Positions 27,743-37,391 of a stretch of 64,000 nt of DNA are shown here, in pieces. Within the stretch, counting starts at the first letter, position 1. Each line of letters begins with the position of its first letter. Source of the stretch: Burkholderia catarinensis (GTDB taxonomy: Bacteria; Pseudomonadota; Gammaproteobacteria; Burkholderiales; Burkholderiaceae); the NCBI RefSeq assembly GCF_001883705.2, contig NZ_MDEQ02000005.1, forward strand, positions 1 to 64,000, in the 5' to 3' direction. Under the pieces are notes generated by a model, which worked only from the letters and a program-made list of their open reading frames with translations, searched no databases and had not been told where the DNA came from. The position numbers were made by a program, and so were the translations under genes.

Positions 27743-28690
27743 ATGCAACGAGCCGTACCGCTATCTTCCCGTGCCGTGCGCACGCTGGCCGCCGCGCTGA
27801 TCGGCCTGACCGCATTCGCCGCAGCCGCGGCCGCCGCGACGTTCGACCTGAGCCCCGAGCAGCGCGGCCGCCCGCGCGGCACGGCCGATGCGGCAGTCGA
27901 GCGCGCGGTGCCCGCGTCGTTCAGGTTCGCCGAGCCCGGCACGCTGACGATCGGCATCGCGCCGAGCCTGCCGCCGATCAGCTCGTATGCGACCGACGCG
28001 CGCACGGTGATCGGCTTCGACGCCGACGTCGGCCAGCTCGTGTCGGACAGCCTCGGCCGCAAGCTGAAGATCGTCGCGCTCGCGTGGGCCGACTGGCCGC
28101 TCGCGCTCGAATCGGGGAAAGTCGACGCGGTGATCTCGAACGTCACCGTCACCGAGGAGCGCAAGCAGAAGTTCGATTTCTCGACCTACCGCAAGGACCA
28201 GGTCGGCTTCTACGTGCGCAACGACAGCAAGATCCAGGCGATCCGCGAGCCTAAGGATGTCGCCGGGCTGCGCGTCGTGACCGACGCCGGCACCAACCAG
28301 GAAAAGATCCTGCTCGCGTGGGATCGCGAGAACGTCGCGCACGGGCTGAAGCCCGTACAGATCCAGTACTACGACGACCAGGCGATGCGCATCGTCGCCG
28401 TGCAGTCGGGCCGCGCCGATGCCGTGTTCAGCGTGAACTCGGTGCTCGCGTACCAGAGCGCGCAGCAAGGCAAGACGCGGCTCGTCGGTGCGATCAGCGG
28501 CGGCTGGCCGCGCACGGCCGACATCGCGATCGCGACGCGCCGCGGCAGCGGGCTCGCCGATCCGCTGACCGTCGCGCTGAACGGGCTGATCAAGAACGGC
28601 CGCTACCAGCAGGTGCTCGACCGCTGGAACCTCGCGTCCGAAGCGCTCGACCAGTCGCGCACGAATCCGCCGGGGCTGCCGAAGAGCTGA
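27743..28690 (+). CDS. ABC transporter solute-binding protein, amino-acid (family 3) type, copy 1
   Basis: This 315-residue periplasmic protein captures a small amino-acid-like solute and hands it to the permease encoded downstream. A signal peptide is followed by a bilobal family 3 fold, with the signatures GFDADVGQLVSDSLGRK and GKVDAVISNVTVTEERK near the ligand cleft and GRADAVFSVNS in lobe 2. AGGACG lies 8 bases upstream of ATG 27743. A second, clearly related binding protein lies at 33035-33970 (shared [20 protein letters not shown] and [18 protein letters not shown] motifs), so the operon carries two paralogous receptors. YxeM and TcyJ/TcyK of Bacillus are the functional analogues that I have in mind. 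Confidence 0.9.
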   Translation: MQRAVPLSSRAVRTLAAALIGLTAFAAAAAAATFDLSPEQRGRPRGTADAAVERAVPASFRFAEPGTLTIGIAPSLPPISSYATDARTVIGFDADVGQLVSDSLGRKLKIVALAWADWPLALESGKVDAVISNVTVTEERKQKFDFSTYRKDQVGFYVRNDSKIQAIREPKDVAGLRVVTDAGTNQEKILLAWDRENVAHGLKPVQIQYYDDQAMRIVAVQSGRADAVFSVNSVLAYQSAQQGKTRLVGAISGGWPRTADIAIATRRGSGLADPLTVALNGLIKNGRYQQVLDRWNLASEALDQSRTNPPGLPKS

Positions 28691-28743
28691 GCGCCGCGCC
28701 CGCCCATCGTCCATCCACGCCACACGCAGGAACGCCGCTCACC

Positions 28744-29793
28744 ATGTCTTACTCGCTTTCGTTGCTGGACAAGAGTCCGATCGCCAACGGTGCGAGCGCC
28801 GCCGACGCGCTGCGCTTCACCACGACGCTCGCGCGGCGCGCCGAACAGCTCGGCTACGCGCGCTTCTGGGTCGCCGAGCATCACGGCACGCCGGGCTTCG
28901 CGAGCTCGGCGCCGGAGATCGTCGTCGCGCACCTGCTCGCGCACACGTCGCGCATCCGCGTCGGCTCGGGCGGCGTGATGCTGCAGCACTACAGCCCGTT
29001 CAAGGTCGCCGAGACGTTCAAGCTGCTGGCCGCGCTCGCGCCGGGCCGCGTCGATCTCGGTATCGGCAAGGCGCCCGGCGGGCTGCCGCTGACCACGCGC
29101 GCGCTGCAGTGGTTCCACGACAAGGCGCGCAAGCCGGACTTCGCGGGACAGCTCGCGGAGCTCGACGCGTTTCTCGGCTGGGGCGTCGCCGAAGATCATC
29201 CGCTCGCCGGCGCGGTCGCGATGCCGGTGCCGCCGCAGCCGCCCGAACGCATCCTGCTGGGCGGCTCGCCGGACAGCGGCGCGCTCGCCGCGCGCCACGG
29301 CTGGCGCTTCTGCTACGCGGGGCACTTCAACGGCGACGACGCGAATCTCGAACGCTCGCTCGACGCGTACCGCAGCGCGGGCGGCACGCGGCCGCTCGTC
29401 GCGCTGTACGCGGTGGCCGCGCCGACGCGCGACGAGGCCGAGCGGCTGATCGGGCCGCTGAAGATCTTCAAGCTGCAGTTCGCGGGCGGCCAGAGCTTCA
29501 ACCTCGCCAGCGCGCAGGCCGCCGCCGAATTCGCGCGGCAAAGCGGCGCATCCGACTACCGGATCGACGAGCTGCGCCCGACGGTGCTGGCCGATACACC
29601 CGAACGCGTGCACCGCGCGCTCGACGCGCTGAGCCGGCGGCTCGATGTCGATGCATTCGTGATCGACTCGCCGGTGACCGACTACGCGGCGCGGCTCGCG
29701 TCGGCCGAATGGCTCGGCGGCGCACTGTCGGCCACGCCGTTGCAGGCGGCCCTCGCGGCCGACCGCTCCCTTTCCCCTGACCAGGACGCGTGA
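28744..29793 (+). CDS. LLM-class flavin-dependent monooxygenase (luciferase alpha-like)
   Basis: This 349-residue enzyme belongs to the bacterial luciferase-like flavin monooxygenases. It uses reduced flavin supplied by a separate reductase to oxidise an organic substrate. Family signatures are FWVAEHHG near residue 40, [20 protein letters not shown] near 75 and [13 protein letters not shown] near 105. It resembles CmoO/YtmO of the Bacillus ytmI cysteine operon. ATG 28744 comes 53 bases after the binding-protein gene with a weak AGGA site. The next monooxygenase begins 7 bases after its stop, so both are cotranscribed. No flavin reductase gene is present in the cluster. Confidence 0.88.
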   Translation: MSYSLSLLDKSPIANGASAADALRFTTTLARRAEQLGYARFWVAEHHGTPGFASSAPEIVVAHLLAHTSRIRVGSGGVMLQHYSPFKVAETFKLLAALAPGRVDLGIGKAPGGLPLTTRALQWFHDKARKPDFAGQLAELDAFLGWGVAEDHPLAGAVAMPVPPQPPERILLGGSPDSGALAARHGWRFCYAGHFNGDDANLERSLDAYRSAGGTRPLVALYAVAAPTRDEAERLIGPLKIFKLQFAGGQSFNLASAQAAAEFARQSGASDYRIDELRPTVLADTPERVHRALDALSRRLDVDAFVIDSPVTDYAARLASAEWLGGALSATPLQAALAADRSLSPDQDA

Positions 29794-29800
29794 CGCTCCC

Positions 29801-31153
29801 ATGACGACCCGACGATCGATCCCCTTCGGCCTGATGCTGCAAGGCGCAGGCAGCCACATGAACGCCTGGCGGCACCCGAGCAACCCGCCGGACGCGAGCA
29901 TCAACCTCGACTTCGCAATCGGCATCGCGCGCAAGGCGGAAGCCGCCGGCATCGCGTTCGCGTTCGTCGCGGACGGCCTCTACATCAACGAGAAGTCGAT
30001 CCCGCACTTCCTGAACCGCTTCGAGCCGCTGACCGTGCTGTCGGCGCTCGCGGTCGCGACGAAGAAGATCGGGCTCGCGGGCACGATCTCGACGTCGTAC
30101 AGCGAGCCGTTCACGGTCGCGCGCCAGCTCGCGTCGCTCGACGCGATCAGCGGCGGGCGCGCGGGCTGGAACGTCGTGACGACGCCGCTCGAAGGCACCG
30201 CGAAGAATTTCGGCAAGGCGCATCCCGATCACGAATTGCGCTACGAGATCGCCGACGAATACCTCGACGTCGTGCAGGGCCTGTGGGACAGCTGGGACGA
30301 CGACGCGTTCGTGCGCGACCGCGCGAGCGGCCGCTTCTTCGATCGCGACAAGCTCCACACGCTCGATCACCACGGCCGCTTCTTCCAGGTCGCGGGCCCG
30401 CTGAACATCCAGCGCTCGCCGCAGGGGCAGCCGGTGATCTTCCAGGCCGGCTCGTCCGACACCGGGATCGGGCTCGCGGGCAAGTATGCGGACGCCGTGT
30501 TCACGCATTCGCCGTCGCTCGACGAAACGGCCGCGTTCACGCGGCGCGTGAAGCAGAGCGCGATCGAGCACGGGCGGCAAGCCGGCGACGTGAAGATCTT
30601 CCCCGGCGTCGGGCCGATCGTCGGCCGCACGGCCGCCGAGGCCGAAGACAAATACCAGGCGATCCGCGACCTGCTGACGATCGACGAGGCGCTCGCATAT
30701 CTCGGCCGCTATTTCGATCACCACGATTTCACGCAGTACGCGCTCGACGCGCCGTTCCCGGAGCTCGGCGAGCTCGGCCGCAACAGCTTCCGCTCGACCA
30801 CCGACCGGATCAAGGCCGATGCGAAGCAGAAAGGGTTGTCGCTGCGCGAGACGGCGCTCGCGGTCGCGACGCCGCGTCCGAACTTCATCGGCACGGCCGA
30901 GCAGGTGGCCGACGAGCTGATCCGCTGGCACGACGCGGGCGCCGGCGACGGCTTCATACTCGGCTTTCCGGTCCAGGCGCAGGGCGTCGACGATTTCGTC
31001 GAACTCGTGATTCCGGCGCTCGAGGCGCGCGGCCGCTACAGCCGCGACCTGCCCGGCGCGACGCTGCGCGACCATCTCGGCCTGCCACGCAAGGCAAGCC
31101 GCCACGCGGCGCCCGGCGCCGCGCACGAAACGGCGGCCGAAGCGCACGCCTGA
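29801..31153 (+). CDS. NtaA/SnaA/DszA-family FMN-dependent monooxygenase
   Basis: This 450-residue enzyme belongs to the larger branch of luciferase-like monooxygenases that cleaves C-S or C-N bonds in chelators, sulfones and modified cysteines. Features are a Trp/His-rich N-terminus ([11 protein letters not shown]), [20 protein letters not shown] near 120 and [14 protein letters not shown] near 215. Among characterised enzymes I think of CmoJ/YtnJ and YxeK, which oxidise N-acetyl-S-modified cysteine; DszA and NtaA are the other options. It lies between the LLM gene and the transporter, which favours the cysteine-salvage reading. ATG 29801 has no strong ribosome site, so translation may be coupled to the preceding gene. 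Confidence 0.88.
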   Translation: MTTRRSIPFGLMLQGAGSHMNAWRHPSNPPDASINLDFAIGIARKAEAAGIAFAFVADGLYINEKSIPHFLNRFEPLTVLSALAVATKKIGLAGTISTSYSEPFTVARQLASLDAISGGRAGWNVVTTPLEGTAKNFGKAHPDHELRYEIADEYLDVVQGLWDSWDDDAFVRDRASGRFFDRDKLHTLDHHGRFFQVAGPLNIQRSPQGQPVIFQAGSSDTGIGLAGKYADAVFTHSPSLDETAAFTRRVKQSAIEHGRQAGDVKIFPGVGPIVGRTAAEAEDKYQAIRDLLTIDEALAYLGRYFDHHDFTQYALDAPFPELGELGRNSFRSTTDRIKADAKQKGLSLRETALAVATPRPNFIGTAEQVADELIRWHDAGAGDGFILGFPVQAQGVDDFVELVIPALEARGRYSRDLPGATLRDHLGLPRKASRHAAPGAAHETAAEAHA

Positions 31154-31212
31154 CGCCACCGCGCCGCCCATGCGCGGCGCGCCTGCCCGACCGATTCGAG
31201 GACTCCAGAAAC

Positions 31213-33000
31213 ATGAGCGACACGACCCACCTCGGCGGCGCGCTGCCGCCGCTCACTTCCCCCGGTGCGCGCGACGCCGGCACGCGCTTCCAGATCGTGC
31301 CCGCGCGCCACCGGTCGCGCGCGGCCGGCACCGTGCTCGCGCTCGTGCTGATCGCGATCGCGCTGCATTCGATCCTCGGCAACCCGCAATGGGGCTGGCC
31401 GGTGTTCGCCGAATGGTTCCTGTCGCCGCCGGTGCTGTCGGGGCTCGCGCGCACGCTGGTGCTGACGCTGCTCGGCGCGGTGTTCGGCTTCGTGCTCGGC
31501 GCGTTCGTCGCGCTGGCCCGGCTGTCGCGCTCGCGCCTGCTGGCCGCGAGCGCATGGACCTTCGTGTGGCTGTTCCGCTCGATTCCGCTGATCGTGCTGC
31601 TGCTGATCCTGAACAACCTCGGCTACCTGTACGAGCACGTGCGGCTCGGCGTGCCGTTCACCGGCATCGTGTGGTTCGAGGCGCCGACCACCGACCTGAT
31701 CAGCCCGTTCCTCGCGGCCGTGCTCGGCCTCTCGCTGAACCACGCGGCGTTTTCCGCGGAAGTGATCCGCGGCGGCATTCTCGCGGTCGACCAGGGGCAG
31801 CTCGAAGCGGCGGCCGCGCTCGGGCTGCCGCGCGGCCGCCAGACCGTGCGGATCGTGCTGCCGCAGGCGATGCGCGCGATCCTGCCCACCGCATTCAACG
31901 ACCTGATCTCGCTCGCGAAAGGCACGTCGATGGTGTACGTGCTCGCGATGCCGGAGCTGTTCTACACGGTGCAGGTGATCTATCGCCGCAATCTCGAAGT
32001 GATTCCGCTGTTGATGGTCGCCACCGTCTGGTACCTGATCATCCTGACCGTGCTGTCGGCGATCCAGGTGCAGGTCGAGCGACACTATGCACGCGGCGCG
32101 CTGCGCAATCCGCCGCCGTCCGTGCTGACGTTCGCGCTCGCGCGCATCGGCGTGCTGTGGCGGCGTGCAACGGCGGTGCGTAACACGCCGTCGACCGTGC
32201 CGGCCGAAGGCGATATCGACACCGCCGCCGTGCCGCGCGCGGGCGGCGAAGTGGCCGTGCATGGCGTATCGAAGCAGTTCGGCACGCAGCGCGTGCTCGA
32301 CAACGTGTCGTTCGTCGCGCCGCGCGGCAGCGTGACCGCGATCGTCGGGCCGTCGGGCTCGGGCAAGTCGACGCTGCTGCGCACGATCAACCATCTCGAA
32401 CGCGTCGACGACGGCTTCATCGATATCGACGGCGAACTGATCGGCTATCGCCGCGACGGCGACGTGCTCCACGAGCTGAATGAACGCGACGTGCTGAAGC
32501 GCCGCACGGCCGTCGGCATGGTGTTCCAGAACTTCAACCTGTTCCCGCACCTGACGGTGCTCGAGAACCTGATCGAGGCACCGGTCGCCGTCGGCGGCGC
32601 GACGCACGACGCGGCCGAACGCACCGCCCGCACGCTGCTCGCGCGCGTCGGTCTCGCGGATCGAGCCGATGCGTACCCGCGCCAGTTGTCCGGCGGCCAG
32701 CAGCAGCGCGTCGCGATCGCGCGTGCGCTCGCGTTGCGCCCGAAGGTGCTGTTGTTCGACGAGCCGACGTCGGCGCTCGATCCCGAACTCGTCAACGAAG
32801 TGCTCGACGTGATCAAGGAACTCGCGCGCTCGGGCACGACGCTCGTGATCGTCACGCACGAGATCGGCTTCGCGCGCGAAGTCGCGGACAACGTGCTGTT
32901 CATGGAGCGCGGGCGCATCGTCGAGGCCGGGCCGCCGGCCGTCGTGCTCGACGCGCCGACGCATCCGCGCACGCGCGCGTTCCTGTCGCGGGTGCTGTGA
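31213..33000 (+). CDS. ABC amino-acid transporter, permease fused to ATPase
   Basis: This 595-residue protein joins two parts usually made as separate chains. Residues about 35-300 form a HisM-type permease with several membrane helices and the EAA loop ([13 protein letters not shown] near 200). Residues about 345-595 form the ATPase, with Walker [10 protein letters not shown], signature [15 protein letters not shown], Walker [13 protein letters not shown] and the switch His in VIVTHEIG. A linker of about 45 residues, rich in Thr, Pro and Ala, separates them. ATG 31213 follows GAGG by 12 bases. Two such fused chains would make the complete transporter. It would work with either binding protein at 27743 or 33035. 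Confidence 0.93.
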   Translation: MSDTTHLGGALPPLTSPGARDAGTRFQIVPARHRSRAAGTVLALVLIAIALHSILGNPQWGWPVFAEWFLSPPVLSGLARTLVLTLLGAVFGFVLGAFVALARLSRSRLLAASAWTFVWLFRSIPLIVLLLILNNLGYLYEHVRLGVPFTGIVWFEAPTTDLISPFLAAVLGLSLNHAAFSAEVIRGGILAVDQGQLEAAAALGLPRGRQTVRIVLPQAMRAILPTAFNDLISLAKGTSMVYVLAMPELFYTVQVIYRRNLEVIPLLMVATVWYLIILTVLSAIQVQVERHYARGALRNPPPSVLTFALARIGVLWRRATAVRNTPSTVPAEGDIDTAAVPRAGGEVAVHGVSKQFGTQRVLDNVSFVAPRGSVTAIVGPSGSGKSTLLRTINHLERVDDGFIDIDGELIGYRRDGDVLHELNERDVLKRRTAVGMVFQNFNLFPHLTVLENLIEAPVAVGGATHDAAERTARTLLARVGLADRADAYPRQLSGGQQQRVAIARALALRPKVLLFDEPTSALDPELVNEVLDVIKELARSGTTLVIVTHEIGFAREVADNVLFMERGRIVEAGPPAVVLDAPTHPRTRAFLSRVL

Positions 33001-33034
33001 TGCGCGCCGCTCCCCGCCTGCGAGGTACGCCACG

Positions 33035-33970
33035 ATGATCGACCGACGTCAGTTCATTGGCACCGTGCTGGCCGCGGCATCCGGCAGCCTGCCGTGGCGC
33101 GCGGCGAATTCAGCCGCCGCGACCGCGGATCTCGATCCGCGCCAGGCCGGCCGCATTCGCGCGCCGCGCGATGACGCCGCCGTACGCGCGGCGAGCGGCT
33201 ACCGCTGGGTGCGCGACGGCGCGTTCACGGTCGCGATTTCACCGCACGCGCCGCCCGTGTCGACCTACGCGACCGACGCGCGCACCGTGGTCGGCGCCGA
33301 TCCCGACTATGCGCAACTGGTGGCCGACGCGCTCGGCCGCACGCTCGCGCTGGTGCCGATCGCGTGGGCCGACTGGCCGCTCGGGCTGACGTCCGGCAAG
33401 TACGACGCGGTGATCTCGAACGTCGGCGTGACCGAGAAGCGCAAGGAAAAATACGATTTCACGACCTACCGGCTCGGGCTGCACGGCTTCTATGTGCGCA
33501 CCGGCAGCCCGGTCGCGAAGATCGCCGAGCCGAAGGACATCGCCGGCCTGCGCATCATCACCGGTGCCGGGACAAGCCAGGAGCGCATCCTGCTCGAATG
33601 GACCAAGCGCAACGTCGCGCAAGGGTTGAAGCCCACCGAGCTGCTCTATTTCGACGACGATGCAACGGCGCGCGTCGCGCTGCTGTCGGGCCGCGCCGAT
33701 GCCGAGCTGAACCCGAATGCGTCGCTTGCTTACGAGGCCGCGCGCACCGGCAAGATCCACCGTGTCGGCGTCGTCAATGCGGGCTGGCCGGCCAGTGCCG
33801 ATGTCGCGATCGCGACGCGTCGCGGCAGCGGGCTCGCGAGCGCGCTGACACTTGCGACGAACGCGCTGATCGGCAGCGGCCGCTACGGGCAGGCGCTCGC
33901 GCGCTGGGGATTGCAGAGCGAGGCGATCGCGCGGGCGGAGACCAACCCGCCGGGGTTGCCGTCGTTCTGA
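33035..33970 (+). CDS. ABC transporter solute-binding protein, amino-acid type, copy 2
   Basis: This 311-residue paralogue of the binding protein at 27743 ends the operon, 34 bases after the transporter gene. The N-terminus [17 protein letters not shown] has the Arg pair of a possible Tat or Sec signal. The mature part shares [39 protein letters not shown] and ATRRGSGLA with copy 1, and both end in TNPPGLP. Having two receptors for one permease broadens the substrate range, as for TcyJ/TcyK in Bacillus. Both probably bind related sulfur amino acids; which ligand each prefers cannot be told. Confidence 0.9.
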   Translation: MIDRRQFIGTVLAAASGSLPWRAANSAAATADLDPRQAGRIRAPRDDAAVRAASGYRWVRDGAFTVAISPHAPPVSTYATDARTVVGADPDYAQLVADALGRTLALVPIAWADWPLGLTSGKYDAVISNVGVTEKRKEKYDFTTYRLGLHGFYVRTGSPVAKIAEPKDIAGLRIITGAGTSQERILLEWTKRNVAQGLKPTELLYFDDDATARVALLSGRADAELNPNASLAYEAARTGKIHRVGVVNAGWPASADVAIATRRGSGLASALTLATNALIGSGRYGQALARWGLQSEAIARAETNPPGLPSF

Positions 33971-34264
33971 ATCGAATGCCAGCACGACACACGCAATGCA
34001 ATCGCCCCGGCATTCCGCGATGGAAATGCCGGGGCGAATCGAAGTACGGCTTGTCGCCGATCCTCGCCTACGCCTGCACCGCCGCGATAGCGGCCGATTT
34101 CCGCGACAGGCGCTTGAATCGCCGGAATCGGGCCGCGCCGCAGGCCAGCACATCGACGCGGATCGAACCCGCGAATCAGGAGCGTCGACACGCCGAGCCA
34201 GCCGGTAATACACGCCCAGCGCCCGCGCGACCTGTTCGGACAGGCCGACCCGCGCTGTCGAATA
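33971..34264. other. Intergenic region between convergent genes
   Basis: This 294-bp gap holds the strong hairpin at 34002-34037. The rest (34042-34264) has no supportable gene. Confidence 0.5.
34002..34037. terminator. Bidirectional hairpin after the sulfur transport operon
   Basis: A perfect 13-bp stem, TCGCCCCGGCATT at 34002-34014 with its complement at 34025-34037, encloses a 10-base loop. There is no T tract on either side. It separates the operon end from the convergent SsuA-like gene. Confidence 0.65.
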
Positions 34265-35233
34265 TCACCGCGCGGCGGCCGTCTTCTGCGCGGGCGCCGC
34301 GAACGCGCCCGCATACGAGCGGTCGAGCAGCTTCGACGTGTCGTACGCGGCCGGAATCACGCCGGCCTTGTGCAGGAAGTCGGCCGTGTTCTGCGCGTCC
34401 TTCGCGGCCGTCTCGTCGACGGGGCCCACGCGCTGCTTCGCGTGGTCGAGCCAGCGGTATGCGACGTCGGGCTCGAGCTTCGCGCGCTTCGCCCACAGAT
34501 CCGCGTACTCGCGCGGATGGCTGTCGACCCACTGGCGCGCGGCAACCACGCGCCGCAGGAAATCGGTGATCTCGGCGCGCTTGCCCGACGCGGCCGGCTC
34601 GTTCGCGGCGACGAAGCTCAGCGCGGGCATCAGCCCCTGCGCGGTCGTCACGGGCCTCGCGCCCTGCCGCAACGCGAGCGTGCTGACGAACGGCTCCCAC
34701 AGTGACACGGCGTCGACCGAGCCGTTCGCGAGTGCGTTGGTCGCGTCGATCGGCATCAGGTACGCATACTTGACCGAATCCGCGCGCAGGCCGGCGTGCT
34801 CGAGCGCGCGCAGCACGAGCTGCTGGCTCCATGCGCCACGCCACACGGCGACGGTCTTGCCCTGCAGGTCGGCCACGCTGCGCACCGGCGAATCCTTCGG
34901 CACGAGGATCGCGACGCCGTCGAGGCTTTGCCGCGACACCGCGACGACCTTGACCGGCGCGCCGCGCGCAGCCAGCGTGAGCAGCGCGGAATCGCCGAGG
35001 AAGCCGAGGTCGATCGCGTTGCCGTTCAGGCTTTCGGCCACGGGCGCGGCCGCCTGGAAATGCTTCCACTCGATCGTGTAAGGCAAGTCCTTCAGCACGC
35101 CGGACGCCTCCATCGACGCCTGGATGTTGAAGTAGTTCTGTTCACCGACGCGCAGCGTGACGGTGTCTTTCGCGATGCCCGGCTGCGCGGCAAGCGCCAG
35201 CAAGAGCGCCATGACGATTCGGCTCGGCAACAT
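34265..35233 (-). CDS. SsuA-like aliphatic sulfonate/nitrate/taurine solute-binding protein
   Basis: This 322-residue periplasmic binding protein belongs to the SsuA/TauA/NrtA family. A signal peptide ends at PGIAKD. Family features are LRVGEQNYFN near residue 27, FLGDSALLTLAARG near 80, the strand KGKTVAVWRGAW-like segment (LQGKTVAVWRGAWS) near 125 and SVDAVSLWEPF near 175. GGGAG lies 3-4 bases before ATG 35233, close but usable. No permease or ATPase is next to it, so it must share a transporter encoded elsewhere. Its position beside a sulfur-type cluster suits induction under sulfate limitation, although no CysB or SsuR site is clear. Confidence 0.88.
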   Translation of the reverse strand: MLPSRIVMALLLALAAQPGIAKDTVTLRVGEQNYFNIQASMEASGVLKDLPYTIEWKHFQAAAPVAESLNGNAIDLGFLGDSALLTLAARGAPVKVVAVSRQSLDGVAILVPKDSPVRSVADLQGKTVAVWRGAWSQQLVLRALEHAGLRADSVKYAYLMPIDATNALANGSVDAVSLWEPFVSTLALRQGARPVTTAQGLMPALSFVAANEPAASGKRAEITDFLRRVVAARQWVDSHPREYADLWAKRAKLEPDVAYRWLDHAKQRVGPVDETAAKDAQNTADFLHKAGVIPAAYDTSKLLDRSYAGAFAAPAQKTAAAR

Positions 35234-35462
35234 GATCTCCCGGAGGGGTTGGCGGGCTGCCGCGCGACGGCGGCGCCTCGTTGTCCGCCGTGGCGGACGG
35301 CCGGCGGACCGGATGGAACCGATGAAGATACGTCGATCCGCTTCATGAGACAAACGCAATGTTCTTCTATGCAAAGATGCAAATATTTTATGAATCGAGC
35401 ACAACCGCCGGATGCCGGAAACTGGCCTCCTGCGCACGGCGCTCGAGTGATTCCTCGATAAA

Positions 35463-35480
35463 TATTTCGTGCGCGAAATA
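35463..35480. promoter_or_regulatory. MarR-type operator, site 1
   Basis: TATTTCG-TGCG-CGAAATA is an 18-bp inverted repeat with 7-bp arms. An identical pair of arms recurs in site 2, with centres 30 bp apart, which is close to three helical turns. It lies 53 bp upstream of the hydrolase gene whose operon encodes a MarR-family regulator. Confidence 0.75.
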
Positions 35481-35492
35481 AATCCCGGACTA

Positions 35493-35510
35493 TATTTCGC
35501 ATACGAAATA
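35493..35510. promoter_or_regulatory. MarR-type operator, site 2
   Basis: TATTTCG-CATA-CGAAATA repeats the arms of site 1 exactly with a different 4-base spacer, so the arms and not the spacer are conserved. It lies 23 bp before the ATG, over the likely promoter or transcription start, consistent with repression. Confidence 0.75.
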
Positions 35511-35532
35511 ACTATCCGGAGCGAGGACAACC

Positions 35533-36450
35533 ATGACCTCCCAGCCCATCGAGTTTTCCGCCATCGACGGCTATGCACTGCACGGCACGCTGTGGTCGCC
35601 GAGCGCGGCGCCACGCGCGCTGGTGCTGATCCATCCGGCGACGGCCGTGCCGGAGCGGCTGTATGCGGGCTTCGCACGCTTCCTGACCGAACGCGGCTTC
35701 GCGGCGCTGACCTACAACTATCGCGGCATCGGCACGTCGCGGCCCGCGCGCCTCAGCGCGCTACAGGCCAGCATGCGCGACTGGATGGAGCTCGACGTGG
35801 GCGCCGCGACCGCCTGGGCACGGCAGGCGTACGAAGGGCTGCCGCTGCTGGCAGTCGGGCATAGCGTCGGCGGGCACGCGATCGGGCTGTCGGCCAGCAC
35901 GACGCACCTGCGCGCGGCCGTGCTCGTCGCCGCGCACGCGGGCAGCACGCGGCTGATCGTGCAGGCGACCGAGCGCCTGAAGGTGCGGCTGATCCTGCGC
36001 GTGCTCGGCCCGCTGATGTCCGCGCTGCTCGGCTACGTGCCCGGCAAGCGGCTCGGGCTCGGCGAGGATCTGCCGGCCGGCGTGTTCCGCGAATGGAGCC
36101 GCTGGACGACGCTGCCGCGCTATTTCTTCGACGATCCGACACTCGGCGCGGCCGAGCGCTTCTCGAAACAGCGGCTGCCGATCCTCGCGCTCGGCTTCGA
36201 CGACGATCCGTGGGCGAACCCGGCCGCGATCGGCCTGCTGGTAAGCTATCTGGCCCGCGCGGCGGTCGAACGCCGCCAGATCGATCCGCACGCGGCGGGC
36301 AGCGGCCCGGTCGGGCACATGGGCTTCTTCCGCAGCCGGCCCGGCGCCGTGCTGTGGCCCGACGTCGCCGACTGGCTCGCGCAGGCACTCGACACGCCAC
36401 GCGCCGCGAGCCGTCCCTCCCTTTCCATTGCAGCCGGGAACCCAGCTTGA
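35533..36450 (+). CDS. Alpha/beta hydrolase in a MarR-controlled operon
   Basis: This 305-residue serine hydrolase has the nucleophile elbow GHSVGG with Ser111, an oxyanion-hole region (LIHPATAV near 35) and a late His (GPVGHMGF near 275) as the likely third member of the triad. The family resembles predicted esterases with a lid insertion (about 130-180). Substrate unknown. The stop codon overlaps the likely start of the MarR gene (TTGA). Two matched inverted repeats upstream show that the pair is autoregulated. In similar hydrolase-MarR pairs the enzyme often deals with a lipophilic or toxic ester that also acts as inducer; this is inference. Confidence 0.87.
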   Translation: MTSQPIEFSAIDGYALHGTLWSPSAAPRALVLIHPATAVPERLYAGFARFLTERGFAALTYNYRGIGTSRPARLSALQASMRDWMELDVGAATAWARQAYEGLPLLAVGHSVGGHAIGLSASTTHLRAAVLVAAHAGSTRLIVQATERLKVRLILRVLGPLMSALLGYVPGKRLGLGEDLPAGVFREWSRWTTLPRYFFDDPTLGAAERFSKQRLPILALGFDDDPWANPAAIGLLVSYLARAAVERRQIDPHAAGSGPVGHMGFFRSRPGAVLWPDVADWLAQALDTPRAASRPSLSIAAGNPA

Positions 36451-36890
36451 GCGAAGACCGACGACTGTTTTTCATGTTGAACATCGGCCAGCGGCGCGTG
36501 CAGCGCTGGATCGACCGCAAGGCCGAGGCCGAGACCGAGACCGAGACCCGCGCGAGCGCCGCGCAGGCCGGCGCGCTGTTCTGTCTCGCGAAGCAGGATG
36601 GCGCGCTGGTCGGCGAGGTCGGCGCCGCGCTGCAGCTTGCGCCGTCCGCGATGACGGGGCTCGCCGACCGGATGGCGAAAGCCGGCCTCATCACGCGTCA
36701 CGCCGATTCGGACGACGGCCGCGCGACGCGGCTGTACCTGACCGACGAAGGCCACGCGGCGCTCAAGCGCGCGCGTGTGCTGCTGCGCGAACTGAACGGC
36801 AAGCTGTGCGACGGGTTTTCCGACGACGAACTCGATACCGTCGCACGCTGGCTGCACGCGTTGCAGGACCGCTTTCCGGCGGAGCGCTGA
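36447..36890 (+). CDS. MarR-family transcriptional regulator
   Basis: This 147-residue winged-helix regulator probably represses its own operon. The recognition region is VGEVGAALQLAPSAMTGLADRMAKAG, shown here in pieces: LQLAPSAMTGLADRM is the recognition helix, and the wing is RHADSDDGRATRLYLT with the usual DxR-type motif. The start is taken as TTG 36447, which overlaps the hydrolase stop as TTGA and suggests coupled translation; the first ATG at 36474 would shorten helix 1. Two TATTTCG-N4-CGAAATA sites upstream of the hydrolase gene are the likely targets. The ligand is unknown. Confidence 0.85.
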   Translation: MSEDRRLFFMLNIGQRRVQRWIDRKAEAETETETRASAAQAGALFCLAKQDGALVGEVGAALQLAPSAMTGLADRMAKAGLITRHADSDDGRATRLYLTDEGHAALKRARVLLRELNGKLCDGFSDDELDTVARWLHALQDRFPAER

Positions 36891-37234
36891 GCGGCGCCGA
36901 CACCGCCGCCGCACGACCGGCCGGCGGCACGTCGCATCGGCACCATCGACACCACCGGCCCGCATCGCACGCAATCGGAAGCGATTCCGATTCGCCTTTT
37001 CGATTCGATTTTCGGAACCTTCTCCACGGCAAATTTTGCGTTCGCGCCGTGCCGCTCCGGCAACGCTTTCCGGCTACGTACTGTTACAAAAAATTGCCTG
37101 TCGGCCCGCATTCGAATCGCCTACATTGCAATCCACTTCGACACATTCGTCGCATGCCCGGACCGGCCTTCCCGTCGGGTCGACATCGCAGGCAGACCCG
37201 ACAATCAATGAAAAATGAAGAGGAGTCTTAACCG

Positions 37235-37276
37235 ATGTGCTGGCGGCATCCAGCACACGCGGATCGCGATGGCTGA
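37235..37276 (+). CDS. Candidate 13-residue leader peptide
   Basis: The frame MCWRHPAHADRDG starts 9 bases after a clear AGGAG and ends with TGA. It lies 115 bases before the BNR-repeat protein gene. Its first codons form one arm of an 8-bp hairpin (37236-37257). It could be a translated leader or a chance frame; Burkholderia leader peptides with Cys or Trp codons are known for several regulons, but this one is not recognised. Confidence 0.3.
   Translation: MCWRHPAHADRDG
37236..37257 (+). promoter_or_regulatory. Hairpin in the BNR gene leader
   Basis: TGTGCTGG-CGGCAT-CCAGCACA forms an 8-bp stem with a 6-base loop, overlapping the start of the small leader frame. Confidence 0.35.
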
Positions 37277-37391
37277 AGCGGCATCCTGAACGGCACGTAT
37301 CGGCGTGATGTGCGGCATGTGCCCGCGCGTCGACTCGCGCTGCCCCGTCGTGCCCGCATCATCGCAGCCGCACGTCAACGAGGAGCAGTTC

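Larger units (their letters stand above)
35234..35532. promoter_or_regulatory. Divergent promoter region between ssuA-like and hydrolase genes
   Basis: This 299-bp gap is AT-rich at 35350-35400, where the minus strand repeats TTTGCAT twice in tandem (TTTGCAT-C-TTTGCAT), and holds the two MarR-type operators at its right end. Confidence 0.5.
36891..37391. other. Intergenic region with short leader frame
   Basis: This 501-bp region after the MarR gene is mostly without features. The last part contains the small open frame at 37235-37276 and a hairpin at 37236-37257, described separately. Confidence 0.45.
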
